Source: G965276765 sp965276825 (GTDB lineage Bacteria > Actinomycetota > Acidimicrobiia > Acidimicrobiales > Palsa-688). Taken from it: a stretch of 64,000 nt of DNA. Each line of letters begins with the position of its first letter. Position 1 is the first letter of the stretch. The stretch lies in NCBI GenBank assembly GCA_965276825.1, contig OZ255630.1, forward strand, positions 3,596,001-3,660,000. Reading direction: 5' to 3'. A program made the translations under genes and the position numbers. The notes beneath the pieces were generated by a model. It was not told where the DNA came from. It saw only the letters and a list, made by a program, of their open reading frames with translations, and did not search any database. Below, piece after piece: positions 42,572-50,765 of the stretch.

Positions 42572-43270
42572 GTGGCGCAGCCCCCTTCCCGTCCGGCTCC
42601 CGCCCCGCCGTCGCGCGCCGAAGCGCCGGCACGGCGCTCCCGGGCCCGGCGCGGCGAGGGCGACCGGCTCAGGGACGAGATCCTCACCGTCGCCGAGCGC
42701 ATCCTGATCGACACCAACGACCAGTCGGCCCTGTCCATCCGGGCCATCGCCACCGCCGTCGGGGTCACCCCGCCGTCCATCTACCTGCACTTCGCCGACC
42801 GCACCGACCTGGTCTTCGCCGTCTGCGAGCGTCACTGGCTGCGCCTCGAAGCGGAGATGACCGAGGCCTGCGACGGCGTCGACGACCCGGTCGAGCGCAT
42901 CCGGCGGCGCGGCCGGGCCTACCTGAGCTTCGGGCTGGCCAACCCCGAGCACTACCGGATCCTGATGATGAGCAGGCCCGACCAGACCCCCGACCGCTTC
43001 ACCGACGGGCGCCTGGCCGACACCACGGGCATCCAGGTGATCGCCGGTGACCTGGAGCTGGCCATGGACGAAGGCCGCATCCGCCGCCAGGACCCGCTCG
43101 AAGCGGCCTGCCTGCTCTGGTTCGCCATCCACGGCATGGTGTCGCTGCTCATCGCCAAACCGGGCTTCCCGTTCCCCGCGGTCGACCGGCTCTTCGACGA
43201 CCTGGCCAGCCTGAGCCTGGCCGGCCTCGACGTCGACCCGGCCGGTCCCGTCATGACGTCGGGGCCGTGA
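42572..43270 (+). CDS. TetR-family regulator
   Basis: 232 residues; a proline/arginine-rich start precedes a TetR DNA-binding domain (EILTVAERILIDTNDQSALS, GVTPPSIYLHFADRTDLV at about 72-89). The C-terminal domain with YRILMMSRPDQTPDRF belongs to the TetR_C_33-like class. GTG 42572 is 10 bp after TACGCT (42556-42561). Next gene is a predicted helical protein in the same direction. Target genes unknown. Confidence 0.85.
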   Translation: MAQPPSRPAPAPPSRAEAPARRSRARRGEGDRLRDEILTVAERILIDTNDQSALSIRAIATAVGVTPPSIYLHFADRTDLVFAVCERHWLRLEAEMTEACDGVDDPVERIRRRGRAYLSFGLANPEHYRILMMSRPDQTPDRFTDGRLADTTGIQVIAGDLELAMDEGRIRRQDPLEAACLLWFAIHGMVSLLIAKPGFPFPAVDRLFDDLASLSLAGLDVDPAGPVMTSGP

Positions 43271-43334
43271 GCATGCCGTGCGGACCTACCAGCAGCGCAC
43301 CCCGGTCACGGGCACCATCGAAGCGGGTGGGCCG

Positions 43335-43937
43335 ATGACCCCGACGCTGCAGGAGTCGGCGGCGCGCTGCGGCGAGCACTGCTGGGTCGAGCGACGCCTC
43401 TTCGAGCTGCTGGGGTCGTGGGTCGCCGACGTGCGGGCGCCGGCGGCCGAGGTGGTGCTCGACCGGCTCTCGCAGCACGCGGCGTGGCGGGCCGCACAGT
43501 GGTGGGACCGCCTCCCGGTGCTCGCCCAGATCGACCGGGACGACCTGGTGCGCCCCGGACTCCGCTGGGCGTTCCTGGCCGGCGCCCCCGACTGGTGGGA
43601 CGCGCCGCCGGCACCCGGGGAGGCCCCGGCCGCCGGCGATGCGGCCGTGGGCTCGGCCGGCCCGATGGCCGTGGTGGCCAGGCTGATCCTCCCCAGGCTC
43701 GCCGTCGACTACCACCGCCACGCCGGCGAGGCGTCGCCCGTGGCGGACGGGGCGGTGGCCCGCACGCTGGCCCAGGCCGGCGCCGACGTGGCCGCCGACT
43801 GGCTGGCCGCCACCGCGGTGCTCGACGCCATCGCCGTGTCCCCCGCCGAGCTCGCGGCGTCGGGCCAGGCCCTCGTCCGCGCCGAGGCGGCCGCCGCGCC
43901 CTCGGTAGGAGCGCCGGGTGGGACCGGTCCTCGGTAG
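43335..43937 (+). CDS. Helical protein of unknown function, possibly ferritin-like
   Basis: About 200 residues, almost entirely helical. Segments CGEHCWVERRLFELLGSWVAD, HAAWRAAQWWDRLPVLAQID and AVDYHRHAG have Glu and His spaced as in ferritin-like or MiaE-type four-helix bundles, but no firm family is recognised. ATG 43335 is preferred over GTG 43278. The last 12 residues (PSVGAPGGTGPR) and the stop codon are produced by the tandem repeat that follows, so the natural C terminus may have been shorter. Downstream of the TetR gene by 64 bp. Confidence 0.5.
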   Translation: MTPTLQESAARCGEHCWVERRLFELLGSWVADVRAPAAEVVLDRLSQHAAWRAAQWWDRLPVLAQIDRDDLVRPGLRWAFLAGAPDWWDAPPAPGEAPAAGDAAVGSAGPMAVVARLILPRLAVDYHRHAGEASPVADGAVARTLAQAGADVAADWLAATAVLDAIAVSPAELAASGQALVRAEAAAAPSVGAPGGTGPR

Positions 43938-44017
43938 GAGCGCCGGGTGGGACGGGTCCTCCTCGGTGGGAGCGCCGGGTGGGACGGGTCCTCCTCGGTA
44001 GGAGCGCCGGGGGCACT
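43901..44017 (+). repeat. Tandem repeat running through a gene 3' end
   Basis: Four copies of a unit beginning CTCGGT(A/G)GGAGCGCCGGG at 43901, 43930, 43962 and 43994 (periods 29, 32, 32 bp). The first copy encodes the C terminus of the helical protein and the TAG stop (43935-43937) arises in the second copy. Confidence 0.85.
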
Positions 44018-44062
44018 TGCGGGCAAACGACGGGCGGTCGAGCCCGGCTACCCTGGCGAGCC

Positions 44063-44137
44063 ATGAAGAAGCTCCTGATCCTTGCCGCCCTCGCCGGTCT
44101 TTCGTTCTTCGCGGCCAAGAAGCTCAAGACCACCTGA
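44063..44137 (+). CDS. 24-residue microprotein with one hydrophobic segment
   Basis: ATG 44063 to TGA 44137. The product begins MKKLLILAALAGLS and ends FFAAKKLKTT: two lysines, a short hydrophobic helix and a basic tail, like the start of the actinobacterial DLW-39 microprotein family but ending before the acidic DLW tail. A TACCCT -10 box (44049-44054) ends 8 bp upstream, so it could be a leaderless gene of its own. Confidence 0.5.
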   Translation: MKKLLILAALAGLSFFAAKKLKTT

Positions 44138-44245
44138 CACCCACGCTCGATCCGTCGGCGGACTGCCGCCCACGCCTCGGGGGAGGCGATTCACGGGACG
44201 CTTCGCACGATTATCCGACGTGAGGCGCCCCTTGAACGCGAGTGG

Positions 44246-44265
44246 GGGCTCCCGGACGGGAGCCC
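44246..44265. terminator. Perfect 8-bp hairpin between convergent genes
   Basis: GGGCTCCC (44246-44253), loop GGAC, GGGAGCCC (44258-44265). Lies between the microprotein and the HAD gene and can act on both strands. No U tract. Confidence 0.5.
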
Positions 44266-44308
44266 GGGGCCTCTCGGGAGCGGCCGGGCCTCCCGGAGCC
44301 GCCGACGC

Positions 44309-45190
44309 TCAGGCCGAGCGCAACCGACCGAGCGACGTCCAGCGAGACCGGTGCGATGCCGCCTGGCGGCGCCACCACCACGCGGTGATCCCGCCGGCGG
44401 TGGTGACCGCGGCGACGGTGCATCCGACGACCGCGCGGCGGACGCCTGAGCTGGCCGCGGCCGACGCGGCGGCCACGTCGTCGGCCACCAGGTGGACCAG
44501 CTCGGAGTCGACCGCGGGGCGTGGACCGCGCCGGTCGAAGGTCAGCACCTCCCAGCCGTTCATCCTCGCGACCCGGCGCAGAGCCCGGTCGGGGTTGACG
44601 GCGACGGGGTGGCCGACGATCTCGAGCATGGGCAGGTCGGTGAACGAGTCGCTGTAGGCCCATGACCCGTCGAGGTCGACGCCGTCCTCGGCCGCCGCCT
44701 CGGCCATCACCGTGGCCTTGGTGGCCCCGTACACGTAGCGTTCCAGGGTGCCGCTGTAGCGCCCACCGGCGTCGATGGCGGCCCGGCTGCCGATGGCCCG
44801 GTCGACGCCCAGGTGGCGACCGATGGCCTCGACCATCTCCTCGGGTGCGGCCGACACCAGGTAGACCCGACGGCCGGCCTCGCGGTGCCGGTCGATCACG
44901 GCCAGGGCCTCGGTGAAGGTGAGAGGGTCGATGGCGTCGACCAACCGCTCGGCGACGATGCGCCGGACCGTCTCCTGTTCCCATCCGGCGGTCACCCGCA
45001 GCACCGACTGCTGGATGCGGGTGAGCTGCTCGTGGCCGGCGCCGAGCTTCACGTAGACCAGCTGGGTCCACCCGGCCCTGGCCATCGTGCGGCGGTGCAG
45101 GAGGCCCTCCCTGCGGAAGTCCTTGGCGAAGGCCATGATCGACGGACGGGCGATCACCGTCTTGTCGAGATCGAAGAACGCGGCCTGCAT
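44309..45190 (-). CDS. HAD-IB family hydrolase with a C-terminal membrane helix
   Basis: 293 residues. HAD motif I DLDKTV with Asp7 and Asp9, motif II VYLVSAAPEEM near 103, motif III/IV with DSFTDLPMLEIVG near 186. The N-terminal cap resembles SerB-like HAD-IB phosphatases linked to phospholipid or serine metabolism. A hydrophobic C-terminal segment (AVVGCTVAAVTTAGGITAWWW) may anchor it. ATG 45190 is 7 bp after TAGACT (minus strand), a leaderless start. Divergent from phoU. Confidence 0.82.
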   Translation of the reverse strand: MQAAFFDLDKTVIARPSIMAFAKDFRREGLLHRRTMARAGWTQLVYVKLGAGHEQLTRIQQSVLRVTAGWEQETVRRIVAERLVDAIDPLTFTEALAVIDRHREAGRRVYLVSAAPEEMVEAIGRHLGVDRAIGSRAAIDAGGRYSGTLERYVYGATKATVMAEAAAEDGVDLDGSWAYSDSFTDLPMLEIVGHPVAVNPDRALRRVARMNGWEVLTFDRRGPRPAVDSELVHLVADDVAAASAAASSGVRRAVVGCTVAAVTTAGGITAWWWRRQAASHRSRWTSLGRLRSA

Positions 45191-45197
45191 GGCGGGA

Positions 45198-45240
45198 AGT
45201 CTACGGACGGGCGGCCGGCGATCGTCCGCAGCGGTAGATT
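45198..45240. promoter_or_regulatory. Two divergent leaderless -10 boxes for the HAD and phoU genes
   Basis: Minus strand TAGACT (45198-45203) ends 7 bp before the HAD ATG; plus strand TAGATT (45235-45240) ends 7 bp before the phoU ATG. The whole intergenic space is 57 bp. Confidence 0.5.
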
Positions 45241-45247
45241 TGCACCC

Positions 45248-45952
45248 ATGGCGGAGTTGCGCCTCCGGTACCACCAGCAGCTGGAGGTGATCGAGGGGAA
45301 GGTCATCCAGCTGTTCGCCCTCGTCGCCGAGGGCCTGGCTGCCGCGACCGAAGCGCTGCTCACCGGTGACCGGGACGCGGCGGCCATGCTGGCGGAGCGG
45401 GAGGACCTGATCGACACGCTCCACCTCGAGGCGGAGGAGATGGTCAACCAGGCCCTCGCCCTGCAGTCGCCGGTCGCCACCGACCTGCGGTTCCTGCTCT
45501 CGGTCCTGCGGATCGTCCCCGAGCTCGAGCGCAGCCACGACCTCGTCGAGCACATCGCCAGGCGGGGTGGTCAGGGCCTGGACGAGGTCTTGACCCCGAG
45601 GGCGCGCGGCCTGGTCGCCAGGATGGGCGAGGTCGGCACGGTCATGTGGCGCAAGACGGCCGACGCGTGGTACGAGCGGGACGCGAGCGCCGCCGCCGAG
45701 CTCGAGGCCGACGACGAGGAGATGGACTCACTCCACGCCGGGCTGGTCGCCGAGCTCGGAGCGGGGGGCACCGCGTTGACCGTCGCCATGGACATGACCA
45801 TCGTGGCCCGCTTCTACGAGCGCCTCGGGGACCACGCGGTCAACATCTCCCGGCGGGTCGTCTTCCTGGCCGGCCCGCGGCCCGACGGAGCGGGCGCGGC
45901 GGATGCGCCCGCCGGCGGCGGCCCGGAGTCCGCGGCGCGCGTCGAGGGCTGA
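45248..45952 (+). CDS. phoU: PhoU-type phosphate signalling protein
   Basis: 234 residues with two PhoU helical repeats; metal-binding style motifs ERSHDLVEHIARR near 100 and FYERLGDHAVNISRRV near 195 are typical. PhoU links the Pst phosphate transporter to the PhoR kinase and damps the Pho regulon. No pst or pho genes are in the window. A disordered Ala/Gly/Pro tail follows residue 212. ATG 45248, leaderless geometry. Confidence 0.93.
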   Translation: MAELRLRYHQQLEVIEGKVIQLFALVAEGLAAATEALLTGDRDAAAMLAEREDLIDTLHLEAEEMVNQALALQSPVATDLRFLLSVLRIVPELERSHDLVEHIARRGGQGLDEVLTPRARGLVARMGEVGTVMWRKTADAWYERDASAAAELEADDEEMDSLHAGLVAELGAGGTALTVAMDMTIVARFYERLGDHAVNISRRVVFLAGPRPDGAGAADAPAGGGPESAARVEG

Positions 45953-46079
45953 GCCGGACCGCTCCCGGTGGGACGACGCGCGCGGTCATGGGTAATGTCC
46001 CTCCGTCATCGGCGCGGCCTGACCGACGCCACGAAACATCGGGACTGCGCCCGCGACGCGCAGCCAAGAAGGGAACTTC

Positions 46080-46418
46080 ATGGAGTTGGGGCTCGAGGTC
46101 GACGAGACGAGGTCGCCCTACACGGTGCTCGTGGTCAAGGGTGAGGTCGACGTGTACACCGCCCCGAGGTTGCGCGAGCGCCTCGTCGAGCTCGTCAGCC
46201 AGGGCAAGCTGCAGGTCATCGTCGATCTCGAAGGCGTCGACTTCCTCGACTCGACGGGCCTCGGCGTGCTCGTCGGTGGCCTCAAGCGGCTGCGCAGCAA
46301 CGACGGCGACCTCGGCCTGGTCTGCACCCAGAGCCGGATCCTCAAGGTCTTCGAGATCACCGGTCTGACCAAGGTCTTCGCCATCCACGACTCCGTCGAC
46401 GCGGCGACCGGGACCTGA
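46080..46418 (+). CDS. STAS-domain anti-sigma-factor antagonist
   Basis: 112 residues of the RsbV/SpoIIAA type; the phosphoserine is Ser58 in VDFLDSTGLGVLVGG. AAGAAGGGAA precedes ATG 46080. The HATPase gene follows after 20 bp and is the obvious partner: when unphosphorylated the antagonist would bind the kinase and release a sigma factor. The sigma factor gene itself is not here. Confidence 0.92.
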   Translation: MELGLEVDETRSPYTVLVVKGEVDVYTAPRLRERLVELVSQGKLQVIVDLEGVDFLDSTGLGVLVGGLKRLRSNDGDLGLVCTQSRILKVFEITGLTKVFAIHDSVDAATGT

Positions 46419-46438
46419 AGCCGCCGGTCCCCGCCCGC

Positions 46439-46927
46439 ATGCTCCTCGCCCTCGACCTGTCGGTCCCCACGGGGCCGGAGTACATCGCGGTCGTCCGTCT
46501 CGTCGTCTCGTCGCTGGCCGGCGCACGCCGCAACCTGGCGGACGAGCGCATCGACGACCTCAAGCTGGCCGTCTCCGAGGCGTGCACCAACGCCATGGAG
46601 GCGCACGAGGCGGCCGGCGTGGATCAGCCCGTCAGCGTCAAGGTGCTCGAGGCCCCCGAGCGCCTCCAGATCGAGGTCGCCGACCACGGGCGCGGCTTCG
46701 ATCCGGACAACCTGCCCGAGCACCCGCCGGTCACCGATCCCGAGCGCCTCAACTTCGAGCGCGGCCTCGGGATCCCGCTGATGCGCAGCCTGGTCGACGA
46801 CCTGGCCTTCGAGGCCAACGGGACCGGCACGACGGTCCGGATGGTGATCTTCGGCGGTCCGGCCGACGAGTGGGGCGGCGACGAGACGAGCGAGATCCTC
46901 CGGTCGGTCCTGGCCCCCGAGGAGTGA
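46439..46927 (+). CDS. Anti-sigma regulatory factor, serine kinase (RsbW-like HATPase)
   Basis: 162 residues of the GHKL ATPase fold: N box LAVSEACTNAMEAH near 48-60, G1 DHGRGFDPDN near 81-90, and GLGIPLMRSLVDD near 112. It should phosphorylate the upstream STAS protein and bind a sigma factor. Its stop overlaps the GTG of the photolyase-like gene by 4 bp, an unusual coupling of a sigma switch to a light-related protein. Confidence 0.9.
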   Translation: MLLALDLSVPTGPEYIAVVRLVVSSLAGARRNLADERIDDLKLAVSEACTNAMEAHEAAGVDQPVSVKVLEAPERLQIEVADHGRGFDPDNLPEHPPVTDPERLNFERGLGIPLMRSLVDDLAFEANGTGTTVRMVIFGGPADEWGGDETSEILRSVLAPEE

Positions 46928-48438
46928 GCGGGGGCGGCTCGAGGGAGACGGTCTGGATCCTCGGCGACCAGCTCAACGCCGAGGTGGCGTCGCTGCGCGG
47001 CGCCGACCCGGCCCGCACCACGGTCCTGTTGGTGACGAGCACCGCCAAGGTGACGTCCAAGCCGTGGCACCGTCAGCGCCTGCACGCCGTCCTGGCCGGG
47101 ATGGCCCGCTTCGCGGCGGAGCGGCGCGCCGCCGGCTTCGACGTCGACGAGCGCCGGGCCCCGACCCTGCGGGCGGGCCTGGCCGCCCACCGCCAGGAGC
47201 GGCGCCCGAGCGCCGTGCGGGTCATGGAGCCGATGTCCTGGGACGGGTTGGCCATGTTGCGCGGCGAGGACGTCGAGATCGTCGCGTCGGACCAGTTCCT
47301 CTGCCACCGCGACGACTTCGCCGCCTGGGCCGCCGGCGCGGCCGACCGCAACGGCCGGCTGCGGATGGAGGACTTCTACCGGTGGCAGCGGCGGCGCCTC
47401 GGGTACCTGATGGACGGCGACGCCCCGGTCGGGGGCACCTGGAACTACGACCACGACAACCGCCAGCCGCCCCCGAGGGACGCTCGGGCCTGGCCGGAGC
47501 CGGTCGTCGACGACCTCGACGCCCTCGACCACCGCATCGTGGCGTCGCTCCCGGGCAGCGCCACCGGGGAGGCACCCGGCGGCTGGTGGGCGACCGACAG
47601 GGCCGGCGCCCTCCGGCGCCTCGACGCCTTCGTCGAAGGGGCTCTGCCGCGCTTCGGGCCGCACGAGGACGCCATGCTGGCCGGGGAGGCCAAGCTGGCC
47701 CACTCGGCCCTCTCGCAGGCCATGAACCTCGGGCTCCTGCACCCCGCGGAGGTGTGCGACGCGGTGGAGGCCGCCTACCGATCGGGTGCGGTGCCGATCG
47801 CCTCGGCGGAAGGATTCATCCGTCAGGTGATCGGCTGGCGGGAGTACGTCTGGGGGCTCTACTGGCTGTGGATGCCCGGGTACCGGGAGGCCAACGTGCT
47901 GCGGGCCCACCGGCCGCTGCCGCCCGCGCTGACCGGGTCGCCGACGCGGATGCGCTGCGTGTCGACCGCCGTCTCCGGGATCGCCGAGCGGGGTTGGCTG
48001 CACCACATCCAGCGGCTCATGGTCCTCGGCAACCTCGGCCTCCTCGCCGGTGTCGATCCCACGGCCATGGTCGAGTGGATGTGGGCTAGCTTCGTGGACG
48101 GCGCGGAGTGGGTGATGCTGCCCAACCTGATCGGCATGTCGCTCCACGCCGACGGCGGTCGCATGGCGACCAAGCCCTACGCCGGGGGCGGCGCCTACAT
48201 CAACCGGATGAGCGACTACTGCAAGGGGTGCGACTTCTCGCCGGCCGAGCGCACCGGCGAGTCGGCCTGCCCGTTCACCACGCTGTACTGGGACTTCCTG
48301 GCCCGCCACGAGCAGCGCTTCGCCGGCAACCACCGCATGGCCCGGCAGGTCCGCGGCCTCGGCCGGCTCTCGGACCTGCCGGAGGTGCGCCGCCGGGCCA
48401 CCCACGTCCTCGGCCTGCTCGACGCCGGCGAGCTGTGA
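46924..48438 (+). CDS. FeS-type bacterial cryptochrome/photolyase-related protein
   Basis: 504 residues. The N terminus TVWILGDQLNAEV is the signature of the deoxyribodipyrimidine photolyase-related family. Four cysteines for a [4Fe-4S] cluster are near 345 (MRCVS), 433 and 436 (CKGC) and 449 (SACPF), as in PhrB/CryB proteins, which repair (6-4) photoproducts or sense light with FAD and a lumazine. FAD-pocket regions (GFIRQVIGWREYVWGLYW; WMWASFVDGAEWVMLPN) are intact. Coupled by overlap to the anti-sigma kinase. Confidence 0.92.
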   Translation: MSGGGSRETVWILGDQLNAEVASLRGADPARTTVLLVTSTAKVTSKPWHRQRLHAVLAGMARFAAERRAAGFDVDERRAPTLRAGLAAHRQERRPSAVRVMEPMSWDGLAMLRGEDVEIVASDQFLCHRDDFAAWAAGAADRNGRLRMEDFYRWQRRRLGYLMDGDAPVGGTWNYDHDNRQPPPRDARAWPEPVVDDLDALDHRIVASLPGSATGEAPGGWWATDRAGALRRLDAFVEGALPRFGPHEDAMLAGEAKLAHSALSQAMNLGLLHPAEVCDAVEAAYRSGAVPIASAEGFIRQVIGWREYVWGLYWLWMPGYREANVLRAHRPLPPALTGSPTRMRCVSTAVSGIAERGWLHHIQRLMVLGNLGLLAGVDPTAMVEWMWASFVDGAEWVMLPNLIGMSLHADGGRMATKPYAGGGAYINRMSDYCKGCDFSPAERTGESACPFTTLYWDFLARHEQRFAGNHRMARQVRGLGRLSDLPEVRRRATHVLGLLDAGEL

Positions 48439-48484
48439 GAGGCGATCGAACGGTCCGCTGACCCGGATGGTCACACCGTCCGGG

Positions 48485-48889
48485 TCATGGCTCCCGCCGG
48501 CTCACCGGAAGCCCTGCGATCTTGGCGTCGAGACGGTCGAAGCTGACGAGACCGCCGAGGTGGCGCACCTCGACGAGCGCGATCAGATACGCATCCGGCC
48601 AGTCCATGTTCCGCTGCCCGTAGTGCTCCAACGTGCGGCGGAGCAGCACCTCGTTGTCGACCGCCACCGAGCCCAGCGACAAGGTGGCCTCGACCAGGCG
48701 GACGACCTCGTCCCTCGGTCGACCATACGGTCCCTGGAGGACGTAGACGATCTCGGCAACGGTGAGATCGGCAAGTAGGAGGCTGCGAGGTGGAGCCTCC
48801 ACCAGCGCCGCGGTGGCCCGCGCCGCCATCTCGGGGGGACGACCGGTGAAGTGGCGGAGCACGACGTTCGCGTCGAGGGCCTCACCCAT
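48485..48889 (-). CDS. vapC: PIN-domain toxin
   Basis: 134 residues; Asp6 (EALDANVVLRHF), Glu in LTVAEIVYVL near 46, Asp in DWPDAYLIALVE near 101 and Asp in SFDRLDAKIAG near 119 form the PIN metal site. Expected to be an RNase. Its ATG shares one base with the antitoxin stop (TGATG). A longer start inside the antitoxin gene is open but not conserved-looking. Confidence 0.88.
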   Translation of the reverse strand: MGEALDANVVLRHFTGRPPEMAARATAALVEAPPRSLLLADLTVAEIVYVLQGPYGRPRDEVVRLVEATLSLGSVAVDNEVLLRRTLEHYGQRNMDWPDAYLIALVEVRHLGGLVSFDRLDAKIAGLPVSRREP

Positions 48890-49146
48890 CAGTCCGCGGG
48901 GTCGGCCTGCGCGGACCACGCGGCCGCCCGGATGCTCGGCCAATCAGCGTCGACCCACCCGGCGGGGACGGGCACCGAGCCGGCCAGGGCCATGAAGTCG
49001 GGCGCCTTGCGCATCCGGGCATGAGGGGTTCCCGGCCCGGCGACCTCGAAGATCACCTCGTCTCCCTGGGCGAGGTCCAGTGCCCGTCGGACCGCGACGG
49101 GAATGGTCACCTGGCCCTTGGCCGTGATCTTCGCGCCCGCTTCCAT
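48889..49146 (-). CDS. AbrB/MazE-type antitoxin
   Basis: 85 residues; AKITAKGQVTIPVAVRRALDL is the swapped-hairpin SpoVT/AbrB DNA-binding fold, and the C-terminal tryptophan-rich tail (DADWPSIRAAAWSAQ) would block the toxin. ATG 49146; TAGAGT (49155-49160) ends 8 bp before it. First gene of the pair. Confidence 0.88.
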   Translation of the reverse strand: MEAGAKITAKGQVTIPVAVRRALDLAQGDEVIFEVAGPGTPHARMRKAPDFMALAGSVPVPAGWVDADWPSIRAAAWSAQADPAD

Positions 49147-49199
49147 GGCCCCTTACTCTACCGTCAGGTATGGCAGTGGCCGATAGTAAGGAACCTGCG

Positions 49200-49219
49200 C
49201 CTGCGACAGCCGTCGCAGG
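49200..49219 (-). terminator. Terminator of the glutamine-synthetase-like gene
   Basis: CCTGCGAC (49200-49207), loop AGCC, GTCGCAGG (49212-49219), directly after the stop codon; an outer GAACCTGCG/CGCAGGTTC pairing competes. On the minus strand it is followed by a mixed TTCCTTACT stretch. Confidence 0.5.
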
Positions 49220-49220
49220 T

Positions 49221-50765
49221 TCAGAAGAACTCGAGGTACTCGCGCATCTCCCACTCGCTGACCTCGGTGCCGGCCTGGTCGACCCCGGCCGCCTCGGCCC
49301 TGGCCAGCTCGGAGCGCTTCATGGTCGCCAGGTAGTCGACGAAGGGGCCGCCGAGCTCCCGGCGCAGCGTCTCGTCGGCGCAGAACGCGTCGATGGCCTC
49401 GCCCATGGTCGCCGGCAACGCGGGGGCGTCGCTGGTGTAGGGATCGCCGTCGAGCATCGGCGGCGGTTCCAGGTGCTCCTCGATCCCGGCGCGACCCGCC
49501 GCCACGTTGGCGGCCAGGTAGAGGTAGGGATTGGCCGCCGGCTCGCCGATGCGGTTCTCCAGATGGGTGCCCGCGTCGCCTGCGCCCCCCTGGACGCGCA
49601 CCAGGGCGCCGCGGCTCTCGAGGGCCCAGCCCACCCGGTCCGGGGCGAAGGAGTAGGGGCGAAAGCGCCGGATCCCGTTGATGGTCGGCACCGCCAGGAG
49701 GGTCATGCCCCTGGCCGAGCGGAGCAGGCCGGCGGCGAAGTGCTCGCCGGTCGGTGACAGCAGCCGGTCGTCGGCTGCGAAGACGTTGGCGCCGGTCCTG
49801 GCGTCGAGCAGCGACTGGTGCAGGTGCCAGCCCGACGTCAGGAAGTTGGGCAGCGCCGGCCAGCACATGAACGACGCCAGCAGCCCGCGCCGGGCGCACA
49901 CCGCCTTGACGGCGCTGCGGATCAGGACCATGTCGTCGGCCGTGGTCACCCCGACCGAGGGGGCGAAGGTGATCTCGAGCTGGCCGGGACCCCACTCGTC
50001 TTCCATCGACCGAGGCGGGACCCCGAGGTCCCAGAGGACGTCGCGGATGTCGGTGAGCAGATCGGTCATGGCGTCGAGGCGGACCTCGGAGAGAAACTGG
50101 TAGCCCGGCGCGACCGGTGCGATCCCCGGCACCGCTCCCGGGTGGCCGACGTCGTCGACGCCGATGAGCCCGCCGTCGGTCCTGCGGAACACGCACAGCT
50201 CGATCTCGAGGCCGGTCAGCGACTCGAGGCCCAGGGAGGCGAGGCGGTCGATCTGGGTGCGCAGCTGGGCCCGCGGGTCGAGGGGCACTGGGCGCCCGTT
50301 GGCGAAGAAGGCGTCGCAGATCATCCAGCCGGTCCTGTCGGCCCACGGCAGCACCTTGAAGGTGGCCGGGTCGGGGACGACGACCATGTCGGGGAAGCCG
50401 GTCAGCTCGGGGATGCCGAATCCACCGCCCGGAGCGAACGGCGGAGGGAAGACGACGTTGCCGGTGTCCATGCTGTAGATCGACCCGGAGAAGTCGAGCC
50501 CGCTGGTCAGGGCCGAGACGGCCGCGTCGGGCGACAGCCACTTGGACCGGGGGGCGCCGTGCTGGTCGACGACAACGGCGCGCACGGTGCGCAAGCCGAG
50601 CTCGACGATGCGAGCCGCGACCTCGTCGGCCGCGGCCCGCTGGTCGGGGCTACGCAGGCGGTGGAGGTCGACGAAGCCCGGGCGGCCGACGCCTGCGCCG
50701 ATCCCGTGGCCCCGCCGGTGGCCGGATGGTGCTGGTCGGGGCGGGCGCCCGCTCGCCTCGGTCAC
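49221..50765 (-). CDS. Glutamine synthetase family protein (GlnA3/GlnA4-like)
   Basis: 514 residues. GSI-fold landmarks: LDFSGSIYSMDTG, GLEIELCVF, GQLEITFAPSVG, HLHQSLLDA, the NGIRRFRPYSFAPDRVGWA segment and ENRIGEPAANPYLYLAA. It is divergent from housekeeping GlnA and the substrate-binding region suggests a gamma-glutamylamide synthetase for polyamines or other amines. GTG 50765 is chosen for an AGGAGG seven bases upstream. It is divergent from an aminotransferase gene, which suits amine or amino acid catabolism. True glutamine synthesis is less likely. Confidence 0.8.
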   Translation of the reverse strand: MTEASGRPPRPAPSGHRRGHGIGAGVGRPGFVDLHRLRSPDQRAAADEVAARIVELGLRTVRAVVVDQHGAPRSKWLSPDAAVSALTSGLDFSGSIYSMDTGNVVFPPPFAPGGGFGIPELTGFPDMVVVPDPATFKVLPWADRTGWMICDAFFANGRPVPLDPRAQLRTQIDRLASLGLESLTGLEIELCVFRRTDGGLIGVDDVGHPGAVPGIAPVAPGYQFLSEVRLDAMTDLLTDIRDVLWDLGVPPRSMEDEWGPGQLEITFAPSVGVTTADDMVLIRSAVKAVCARRGLLASFMCWPALPNFLTSGWHLHQSLLDARTGANVFAADDRLLSPTGEHFAAGLLRSARGMTLLAVPTINGIRRFRPYSFAPDRVGWALESRGALVRVQGGAGDAGTHLENRIGEPAANPYLYLAANVAAGRAGIEEHLEPPPMLDGDPYTSDAPALPATMGEAIDAFCADETLRRELGGPFVDYLATMKRSELARAEAAGVDQAGTEVSEWEMREYLEFF

